From Deltaproteobacteria bacterium (GTDB taxonomy: Bacteria > Desulfobacterota > Desulfuromonadia > Desulfuromonadales > Geothermobacteraceae): DNA of 5,635 bases. Made by a program: the position numbers and the translations under genes. Below are positions 1 to 5,635 of this stretch, piece after piece (positions within the stretch are counted from its first letter, which is position 1; each line of letters opens with the position of its first letter). The stretch is taken from contig RFIO01000192.1 of the NCBI GenBank assembly GCA_003695205.1, positions 1 through 5,635 of the forward strand. Direction: 5' to 3'. Under the pieces are notes generated by a model. The model saw only the letters and a list, made by a program, of their open reading frames with translations, ran no database searches and was not told the DNA's origin.

Positions 1-812
<812 letters not shown>

Positions 813-822
813 TAGCTTCCAT

Positions 823-832
823 CCCCCTCCTC
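823..832 (-). promoter_or_regulatory. Ribosome binding site of glmS
   Basis: Read on the minus strand this is GAGGAGGGGG, a strong purine-rich Shine-Dalgarno match. It ends 10 nt before the glmS ATG, and the GGAGG core is about 13 nt away, a little longer than usual. An out-of-frame ATG lies between them (820-822). The conserved Met-Cys N-terminus shows that the ATG at 810-812 is the real start. Confidence 0.75.
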
Positions 833-833
833 A

Positions 834-848
834 AGGGCGCCAGGCCCT
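834..848 (-). other. Small hairpin in the glmU-glmS spacer
   Basis: A perfect 5-bp inverted repeat, AGGGC and GCCCT, with a 5-nt loop lies between the glmU stop and the glmS ribosome binding site. No T-tract follows on the minus strand, so it is not an intrinsic terminator. It could shield the glmS leader or mark an RNA processing site, but a stem this short may arise by chance in GC-rich DNA. Confidence 0.25.
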
Positions 849-854
849 GTCAGG

Positions 855-2246
855 TCAGTCCTTCTTTTTGCCCCGCTTGCGCGACACCCAGCCTTCGATG
901 GTCTTCTGTTCAGCGCGAGACAGTGCCAGGGCGTCGGCGGGGACATCCCGGGTGATGGTCGATCCGGCGCCGATCAGGCTGCCGCGGCCGATGCGCACCG
1001 GCGCGACGAACTGGGTATCCGAACCGACAAAGACATCATCCTCGATGATGGTGCGGTGCTTGCTGACACCGTCGTAGTTGCAGGTGATGGTACCGCAGCC
1101 GATGTTGACTCCGGTGCCCAGTTCGCAGTCGCCCAGGTAGGTCAGGTGGCTGGCCTTGCTCCCCTGACCGATGACGGCTTTCTTGGTCTCGACAAAGTTG
1201 CCGATCTTGTTGTCGCCGGCCAGCACCGTTCCCGGCCGCAGATGCGCCATGGGGCCGACATCGGTGCCGGCGCCGATTTCGCTTTCAGTGAGCACCGAGC
1301 CGGCCTTGACGCGCACATCATCGGCGATGGCGCAGCTGTCGATCACCACGTTGGGCCCTATGGTACAGCCGCTACCTATGCGGCTCTCCCCCTTGATGAC
1401 GCAGCCCGGAAGCACCACCGTGTCCGGCCCGATGGCTACCCCGGCATCGATATAGGTCGTCCGCGGGTCGGTCAGGGTCACTCCGGAGCGCATCAGCTGT
1501 TCATTGATACGCCGGCGCAGGACCGCCTCGGCGGCGGCTAGCTGACAACGATCGTTGATGCCCATGGCCTCGGCGGCATCCTCAAGGACCACCGCCTCGA
1601 CCCGGCCACCGGCCTTCACCGCCGCGGCCACAACGTCGGTCAGGTAATATTCTCCCTGGGCATTGTCACAGCCGACCCGCTCAAGGGCTTCAAAAACAAA
1701 GGGAGCACGGAACAGGTAGATGCCGGTATTGATTTCATCAATGGCGCGCTGGCTCTCATCGGCATCCTTGTGCTCGACTATAGCCTGAACCGAGCCATCG
1801 TCGCCGCGCACGATGCGGCCGTAACCGGTCGGGTCGGCCAGCTTGGCTGTCATAACCGTAACCAGGGCATCGGTCTGGCGGTGCCGCGCCAGCAGACGCT
1901 TCAGGCTGTCATCGGTCAAAAGCGGCACATCACCGCACAAAAGCAGCAGATCACCGGAAAAACCGTCCAGCTCTTCCCGGGCGCACAGCAGCGCGTGCCC
2001 GGTGCCTAGCTGTTCGGCCTGCAGGGCGAACCGGCAGTCGGTTCCGGCCAGAGCCTGCCGCACCTGGTCCGCTCCATGGCCGATGACCAGCACGGTCTGC
2101 AGACAGCCCAGAGCGACGGTCCGGTCCACGGGATAGCTGACCATCGGCCGCCCGGCCAGCGGATGCAGAACCTTGGGCAGAACCGATTTCATCCGGGTGC
2201 CCTGGCCAGCAGCCAGAATCACCGCAGAAAGAGATGCTGTGCTCAT
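855..2246 (-). CDS. glmU: Bifunctional GlmU: GlcN-1-P acetyltransferase / GlcNAc-1-P uridyltransferase
   Basis: This cytoplasmic enzyme acetylates glucosamine-1-phosphate with acetyl-CoA, then transfers UMP from UTP to give UDP-GlcNAc for peptidoglycan and lipid A. The 463 residues match the usual 450-460. The N-terminal uridyltransferase (about 1-230) shows the nucleotide-binding signature LAAGQGTRMKS with PKVLHPLAG (11-32), QLGTGHA (79-85), GDVPLL with the metal-binding Asp106 (105-110) and EINTGIY (171-177). A helical linker (about 231-250) leads to the left-handed beta-helix of hexapeptide repeats (about 255-440), with RPG (337-339), KK (355-356), the catalytic His367 in ASHLTYLGD and NIGCGTITCNYDG (381-393). 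A basic tail RKRGKKKD closes the protein. The start at 2244-2246 is supported by an AAAGGAG site 5 nt upstream and by the short lead into the LAAG motif. It is the first gene after a strong promoter and is followed by glmS. One small deviation is Cys384 where E. coli has Ala. Identification is very secure. Confidence 0.98.
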   Translation of the reverse strand: MSTASLSAVILAAGQGTRMKSVLPKVLHPLAGRPMVSYPVDRTVALGCLQTVLVIGHGADQVRQALAGTDCRFALQAEQLGTGHALLCAREELDGFSGDLLLLCGDVPLLTDDSLKRLLARHRQTDALVTVMTAKLADPTGYGRIVRGDDGSVQAIVEHKDADESQRAIDEINTGIYLFRAPFVFEALERVGCDNAQGEYYLTDVVAAAVKAGGRVEAVVLEDAAEAMGINDRCQLAAAEAVLRRRINEQLMRSGVTLTDPRTTYIDAGVAIGPDTVVLPGCVIKGESRIGSGCTIGPNVVIDSCAIADDVRVKAGSVLTESEIGAGTDVGPMAHLRPGTVLAGDNKIGNFVETKKAVIGQGSKASHLTYLGDCELGTGVNIGCGTITCNYDGVSKHRTIIEDDVFVGSDTQFVAPVRIGRGSLIGAGSTITRDVPADALALSRAEQKTIEGWVSRKRGKKKD

Positions 2247-2251
2247 GCAGT

Positions 2252-2258
2252 CTCCTTT
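2252..2258 (-). promoter_or_regulatory. Ribosome binding site of glmU
   Basis: AAAGGAG on the minus strand lies 5 nt before the glmU ATG. It is a near-consensus Shine-Dalgarno site and confirms the chosen start. Confidence 0.8.
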
Positions 2259-2279
2259 GATCAGGGTCGAAAACGGTTC

Positions 2280-2307
2280 ATTATACGCCCCCCCGGGAGC
2301 CAGTCAA
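2280..2307 (-). promoter_or_regulatory. Sigma70-type promoter of the glmU-glmS operon
   Basis: On the minus strand the -35 box TTGACT (2302-2307, 5 of 6 consensus) is separated by 16 bp from a perfect -10 box TATAAT (2280-2285). The expected transcript start is near 2273, giving a leader of about 27 nt that contains the AAAGGAG site. The spacer reads GGCTCCCGGGGGGGCG, including an unbroken run of seven G (2288-2294). The boxes were found by eye, but their match and position in front of glmU make this a convincing call. Confidence 0.72.
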
Positions 2308-2352
2308 GACCGGCAAATCCTGCTGCGAGCCGGGATTAAAGGAGCTTTCATC

Positions 2353-2381
2353 TTTTCAACTCCGAACGCCTCAAGTATAGT
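2353..2381 (+). promoter_or_regulatory. Probable sigma70-type promoter of the rightward three-gene unit
   Basis: A -35-like TTTTCA (2353-2358, 4 of 6) lies 17 bp before a -10 box TATAGT (2376-2381, 5 of 6). The expected start near 2388 would give a leader of only about 15 nt beginning at the ribosome binding site. The spacing is ideal, but the -35 match is modest and the leader is unusually short, so the true promoter may differ. Confidence 0.42.
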
Positions 2382-2387
2382 GTTTTC

Positions 2388-2394
2388 GAGGAGG
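2388..2394 (+). promoter_or_regulatory. Ribosome binding site of the MXAN_5187-like gene
   Basis: GAGGAGG lies 8 nt before the ATG at 2403. Its optimal spacing selects this start over the in-frame ATG at codon 7. Confidence 0.75.
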
Positions 2395-2402
2395 TACTTT
2401 GG

Positions 2403-2951
2403 ATGGACGAACGCCGCAGCATGCTGCGCCGGCTCGACGACCTCGAGCAGGAGATGCGCAAGCTGGAAATCCGCTACGACCAGTACTTTGCCGGGGTTGA
2501 AAAGCGCGAACCGGTCAAGGAGCGGGAACAGCTTGCCCGCAAGCTGCGCCAGCTGACCGGCCGGCATGTCGTCCAGACCGACATCCGCTTCCGGGTCAAT
2601 GGCCTGTCAAGCCGCTTTCACACCTATGCCAACTACTGGGACCGCATCCTGCGCCTGATGGACGAGGGCAAATTCATGCGCGGCAGCGGCCGCATCCCGC
2701 CGCCGGCCACGGCAACAGCTTCGGCAGACGGCAACGGTGACGGCCGCGAAGACGCGACCGAGCGGGTCTACGAACAACTGGTCGAAGCCTGCGAGCAGGT
2801 CGGCACCAGAGCCCCCTCGCGCCAGCAGGTCGAGTCTCTGCTGAAGAAGCAGAAAGAGAAAATCCGGGAAAAATTCGGTGATCGCGATGTCGACTTCGTG
2901 GTCGTAACCGAGGGGGGCAAACCGAAGCTGAAGGTGCGCGCCAGAAAGTGA
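2403..2951 (+). CDS. MXAN_5187 C-terminal-domain-like protein, charged and helical
   Basis: This is a 182-residue cytoplasmic protein of unknown function, with no signal peptide and no membrane segment. Residues 1-53 are a highly charged helix with coiled-coil character (RRLDDLEQEMRKLEIRYDQYF). They run into EKREPV (33-38) and a conserved-looking block from about 60 to 95 (FRVNGLSSRFHTYANYWDRI). An Ala/Thr/Asp/Gly-rich linker of low complexity (about 98-118) separates this from a second helical part (119-160, with LLKKQKEKIREKFG). The protein ends in a short beta-like segment, VDFVVVTEGGKPKLKVRARK. The pattern of RYDQYF, KREPV and FRV-(x)n-F-x-TY-x-x-x-W matches my recollection of the domain named after the C-terminus of Myxococcus MXAN_5187, found in delta-proteobacteria; a profile search would settle this. 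It is the first gene of a unit with the patatin and radical SAM genes. No enzymatic motif is visible, and a scaffold or binding role is only an inference. Confidence 0.85.
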   Translation: MDERRSMLRRLDDLEQEMRKLEIRYDQYFAGVEKREPVKEREQLARKLRQLTGRHVVQTDIRFRVNGLSSRFHTYANYWDRILRLMDEGKFMRGSGRIPPPATATASADGNGDGREDATERVYEQLVEACEQVGTRAPSRQQVESLLKKQKEKIREKFGDRDVDFVVVTEGGKPKLKVRARK

Positions 2952-2961
2952 GCTGAGCGAC

Positions 2962-4116
2962 ATGCTGCGACCGCGTGGCAAAACCGCACTGGTACTCGCC
3001 GGGGGCGGCATCATGGGAGCCGCCTACGAAATCGGTTGCCTCACGGCGCTCGACCAGCTGTTCCGGGACGATTTCGGTGTCAATCGTTTCGACTTCTACG
3101 TCGGTGTCAGCGCCGGGTCGGTCATTGCCAGCCTGATCGCCAACGGCATCAGCCCGGCGGCCCTGTTCAGGGCCATCTCGCGCGACGAGCGCACCGTCTT
3201 CAACTGGCAGCGGCGCGACATTTACCGGTTCGACCTGCTCGCGACCCTTGCCTGCGTGGGCAGAGTCTTCGCCAGCAGCTGGCGCATCTACCGCAGCTAT
3301 CGCAAAAGCCGCTCAAGCTTCAGTTTCAACGACCTGATCTACATTCTGCAGGAGCAGTTTCCCTCCGGGCTGTTCAGCCTGACACCGATGCAGCAGTTCC
3401 TCTGCCGTTCCTTTCGCGACGAGGGACTGTGTGACGATTTTCGCGACCTGCCCCGGCCGCTCTATATTCCCGCCTATGATATCGACAGCGGCGAACGGGT
3501 GGTGTTCGGCGATGATGAGGAGCAGAACGGCGTCCATATCTGCGAAGCAATCACAGCCTCGAGCGCCATCCCCTTTTTCTTCACCCCCCAGAAGATCGCC
3601 GGGCGTTACTTTATCGACGGCAGCATCGGCCGCATCAGCCATGTCGACATCGCCGTGGAAAAAGGAGCGAGGCTGATCGTGCTGGTCAATCCGCGCGTGC
3701 CCATGGTCAACGACCCGCAGAAGATCTGCCTCCCCTCTCTTTCCTACGGCCACTGTACCAGCATTGCGAGGCTCGGCATCGGCGCCGCCTGGGAGCAGTC
3801 ACAGCGCATCGAGACCAGGCAGAAACTCGACCTGGCCCTGGCCTACTACCGGCGCGTTCATCCGGAGATCGACATCCTCGTACTGGAACCGGGGCCGGAG
3901 GAATCTCTCCTTTTCTTCCAGAGTCCCATGAGCCAGGTGGCCCGCAACCAGATCATGCACTATGGCTACCACCTGACCCTGGGGCAGCTCAACAGTCGGC
4001 GCGAAGAGTTCAGCAGAGCCCTGAGACGACACAGGGTCCCGCACCGGGAACGGCCACTGACCGATATCGCCGCGCGGCTTGCCGGGAGTAGCCGAACCGA
4101 AGGAGAAGGGCCATGA
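2962..4116 (+). CDS. Patatin-like phospholipase family protein
   Basis: This predicted serine acyl hydrolase has a Ser-Asp dyad and probably acts on phospholipids or other acyl esters; the actual substrate is unknown. It is 384 residues long. The oxyanion-hole motif GGGIMGAAYEIG lies at 14-25. The nucleophile elbow GVSAG is at 48-52, with Ser50. The catalytic Asp219 lies in FIDGSIG, following the family-typical ITASSAIPFFF block (197-207). The motif here is DGS rather than the more usual DGG or DGA. Between the catalytic residues lies a long segment (about 75-165), including a basic-aromatic patch RIYRSYRKSRSSFSF (108-122) that could contact membranes. About 130 residues follow the beta-strand LIVLVNPR (238-245) and form a C-terminal extension ending in a basic, probably disordered tail. 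There is no signal peptide, so a cytoplasmic or membrane-peripheral location is likely. The start is 10 bp after the previous stop with only a weak ribosome site (GAG at 2955-2957), which suggests translational coupling. Its stop overlaps the next gene. The family call is secure; the role is not. Confidence 0.93.
   Translation: MLRPRGKTALVLAGGGIMGAAYEIGCLTALDQLFRDDFGVNRFDFYVGVSAGSVIASLIANGISPAALFRAISRDERTVFNWQRRDIYRFDLLATLACVGRVFASSWRIYRSYRKSRSSFSFNDLIYILQEQFPSGLFSLTPMQQFLCRSFRDEGLCDDFRDLPRPLYIPAYDIDSGERVVFGDDEEQNGVHICEAITASSAIPFFFTPQKIAGRYFIDGSIGRISHVDIAVEKGARLIVLVNPRVPMVNDPQKICLPSLSYGHCTSIARLGIGAAWEQSQRIETRQKLDLALAYYRRVHPEIDILVLEPGPEESLLFFQSPMSQVARNQIMHYGYHLTLGQLNSRREEFSRALRRHRVPHRERPLTDIAARLAGSSRTEGEGP
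4100..4105 (+). promoter_or_regulatory. Ribosome binding site of the radical SAM gene
   Basis: AAGGAG, embedded in the last codons of the patatin gene, lies 7 nt before the ATG at 4113. It supports this start, which overlaps the patatin stop as ATGA. Confidence 0.75.
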
Positions 4117-5635
4117 CCGCACCGCGCATCATCGCCGTCACCCTGCATGTGCGCCCCTCGCCGCAGGCCGTTCCGCTGGCAGCCGGCTGCCTGTTCGCCA
4201 GCCTGCCGGAAGGTCGCCGGCAACAGGCCGAACTGCTCGACGGTTTTGCCGACGCCCCCCCGGAACGGATGGAAGAGGCCATTCTGCAAAGCGATCCTGA
4301 CATCCTGGTCCTGCCGGTCTACAGCTGGAACCACCTGGTGCTGGTCGACCTCACCAACCGCCTGCGCCGTCATCGGCCGAAACTCCTGATTGTAGCCGGC
4401 GGCCCCGAGGCCAGCGCCCGACCGGCCCACCTGCTCAGGGAAGGACTTGCCGATATCGTTCTCCTCGGCGAAGGGGAAGGGATATTCTCTGCCCTGATCG
4501 ACCGAATCGACAAGGGGCGTGACTGGAAAGACCTTCCCGGACTCGCGTGGCGCGAGGGACCGGATGTCAGAACCAACCCGCAACCCGGCCCCGCAGAGCC
4601 GGAGCAGCTCCCTTCTCCCTGGCTGACCGGAGTTCTCGACCCCGGCAAGTACGACGGGGTACTGTGGGAAACGGCGCGCGGCTGCGCCTTCGGCTGTGAT
4701 TTCTGCTTTGACTCAGGCGGCCACCGCCAGGTTCGCCCCCTTCCGTTTGAACGACTGGAAGCTGAACTGCAGCTCTTCCTTGAGCGGGGCGTCAGCCAGG
4801 TCTGGGTGCTCGATTCGACCTTCAACTTTCCTCCGGAACGCGGTCTGAAGCTGCTGAGCCTGCTGCGCCGGAGTGGATCAGGCATCCACTTTCACCTGGA
4901 AGCCAAGGCAGATTTTCTCGACCAGCAATGCGCCACCCTCCTCGGCCAGCTCAACTGCTCGGTGCAGGTAGGGCTACAGAGCGCGGATGCCGACGTGCTC
5001 CGGCGCATGCACCGTCCCTTCGACCACGACACCTTCAGGCAGGCCATGACCTGGCTCAACGGTGAGCAGGTCACCTTCGGACTCGACCTGATCTACGGCC
5101 TGCCGGGAGACGATTTCGCCGGTTTCTGCCGCAGCCTCGACTTCGCCCTGGGCTTCGCCCCCAACCATCTCGACATCTTTCCCTTGTCGGTCCTGCCCGG
5201 CACGAGCCTGGAACGACACGGTCGCGATCTGGGGCTGGCATGGCAGACCGAGCCCCCCTATCAGCTGCGGGGGTCCCCAGGCCTGCCGGAACAGGACCTG
5301 GAGCGCTGTCGGGAACTGGCGGCGGCCGTCGACCTGTTCTACAACATTGGCCGCGCCGTCGGCGTTCTGCCGGGGCTGCTCGCCAGCCTGGAGATGGAAT
5401 CGGTCGAGTTCTTCCGCGGATTTGCCCACTGGCTGCAGGCGGATATGGGGCTTTACCCGGACGTGTTACTGGCTACCGGCAACTGGCAGCCGGCCGAGGT
5501 TCTCGCCATGCAGGAGGGCTTCATCCAGTACCTGCTCCTCGACGGCAACGGGCGCAGCACCAGCACCAACAGCACCACTGGCGGCGGCCGCATTTTCACG
5601 ACTGCCCTCACAGATGCCGTCCCCCGGCTCAACAC
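4113..5635 (+). CDS. B12-binding-fold radical SAM protein, DUF4080-like (partial at 3' end)
   Basis: This predicted cytoplasmic iron-sulfur enzyme would cleave S-adenosylmethionine to start radical chemistry; its substrate is unknown. The frame stays open for 507 codons to the window edge. Residues 1 to about 150 look like the Rossmann-type cobalamin-binding domain, with DILVLPVYSWN (63-73), LLIVAGGPEAS (91-101) and IVLLGEGEG (115-123). The radical SAM domain follows (about 180-375). It has the 4Fe-4S motif CAFGCDFC (Cys191, Cys195, Cys198, with aromatic Phe197), VLDSTFNF (232-239), FHLEAKADFLD (260-270), VGLQS (286-290) and LIYGLPGDD (326-334). The part after about 375, with TEPPYQ and LFYNIGR, resembles DUF4080 proteins as I recall them. 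The usual cobalamin-ligand motif DxHxxG is not visible in the N-terminal domain, so B12 binding is doubtful. A short Ser/Thr-rich repeat lies near the visible end. The start overlaps the patatin stop by 4 nt (ATGA) and has a good AAGGAG site, so the two are co-expressed. The superfamily is secure; the subfamily is moderately so. Confidence 0.92.
   Translation, partial: MTAPRIIAVTLHVRPSPQAVPLAAGCLFASLPEGRRQQAELLDGFADAPPERMEEAILQSDPDILVLPVYSWNHLVLVDLTNRLRRHRPKLLIVAGGPEASARPAHLLREGLADIVLLGEGEGIFSALIDRIDKGRDWKDLPGLAWREGPDVRTNPQPGPAEPEQLPSPWLTGVLDPGKYDGVLWETARGCAFGCDFCFDSGGHRQVRPLPFERLEAELQLFLERGVSQVWVLDSTFNFPPERGLKLLSLLRRSGSGIHFHLEAKADFLDQQCATLLGQLNCSVQVGLQSADADVLRRMHRPFDHDTFRQAMTWLNGEQVTFGLDLIYGLPGDDFAGFCRSLDFALGFAPNHLDIFPLSVLPGTSLERHGRDLGLAWQTEPPYQLRGSPGLPEQDLERCRELAAAVDLFYNIGRAVGVLPGLLASLEMESVEFFRGFAHWLQADMGLYPDVLLATGNWQPAEVLAMQEGFIQYLLLDGNGRSTSTNSTTGGGRIFTTALTDAVPRLN
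5556..5576 (+). repeat. Short AGCACC hexamer repeat inside the radical SAM gene
   Basis: The hexamer AGCACC occurs at 5556-5561 and 5562-5567, then again at 5571-5576 after an AAC codon. In frame it encodes STSTNST (residues 482-488), followed by Thr and three Gly. It is a low-complexity patch near the visible C-terminal end and probably a flexible linker. The repeat unit is a multiple of three, so length changes would not shift the frame. Confidence 0.5.

Noticed and set aside
834..848. Intrinsic terminator between glmU and glmS
   Set aside because: The stem is only 5 bp and no T-run follows on the minus strand, so read-through into glmS is expected.
813..854. glmS ribozyme/riboswitch upstream of glmS
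   Set aside because: The spacer is only 42 bp, far too short for the glmS ribozyme. That element is typical of Firmicutes with a long glmS leader.
1056..1541. Plus-strand open frame of 161 codons opposite glmU
   Set aside because: It is antisense to the strongly conserved hexapeptide-repeat half of GlmU, and its composition mirrors that gene. No ribosome site or domain supports it.
2310..2337. Inverted repeats CCGGC/GCCGG (2310-2314, 2329-2333) and AATCC/GGATT in the divergent gap
   Set aside because: The arms are only 5 bp, mutually overlapping and without symmetry typical of an operator. Such repeats are common by chance; no T-tract follows, so no terminator.
2338..2344. AAAGGAG resembling a ribosome binding site in the divergent gap
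   Set aside because: No ATG, GTG or TTG follows at a usable distance to open a sensible frame. The gene at 2403 has its own better-placed site.
3966..4583. Minus-strand open frame of 205 codons opposite the patatin/radical SAM junction
   Set aside because: It is antisense to two well-supported overlapping genes and spans their junction. It has no recognisable domain.

Overview
This is a GC-rich bacterial chromosomal window. It carries two divergent transcription units separated by a regulatory gap of about 156 bp. The protein types point to a delta-proteobacterium (Desulfobacterota/Myxococcota), most likely a Geobacter/Desulfuromonas-like organism. The evidence for this is the glmU-glmS pairing, a stand-alone protein of the type named after Myxococcus MXAN_5187, and a B12-binding-fold radical SAM protein with a DUF4080-like tail. 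The taxonomic call is an inference from recalled family resemblance, not from a search.

Left unit (minus strand, positions 1-2307). A strong sigma70-type promoter (TTGACT, 16 bp, TATAAT) drives glmU. After 42 bp comes glmS, whose 3' half lies beyond the left edge. GlmS makes glucosamine-6-phosphate from fructose-6-phosphate and glutamine. GlmU performs the last two steps to UDP-GlcNAc, the precursor of peptidoglycan and lipid A. GlmM, the enzyme between them, is not in the window. The promoter spacer contains an uninterrupted run of seven G, which is the most unusual regulatory detail here.

Right unit (plus strand, positions 2353-5635 and beyond). A plausible promoter (TTTTCA, 17 bp, TATAGT) precedes three tightly packed genes: (i) a 182-residue charged helical protein resembling the MXAN_5187 C-terminal domain family; (ii) a 384-residue patatin-like phospholipase/acyl hydrolase starting 10 bp later; (iii) a B12-binding-fold radical SAM enzyme whose ATG overlaps the patatin stop (ATGA) and which runs off the right edge after 507 codons. 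The spacing implies co-transcription and translational coupling. The shared function is unknown. A lipid- or envelope-related role is conceivable because of the patatin domain and the neighbouring UDP-GlcNAc genes, but this is speculation.

No RNA genes, CRISPR arrays, insertion sequences, attachment sites or clear intrinsic terminators were seen. The coding sequences share a similar high-GC codon style, with no sign of recent transfer.
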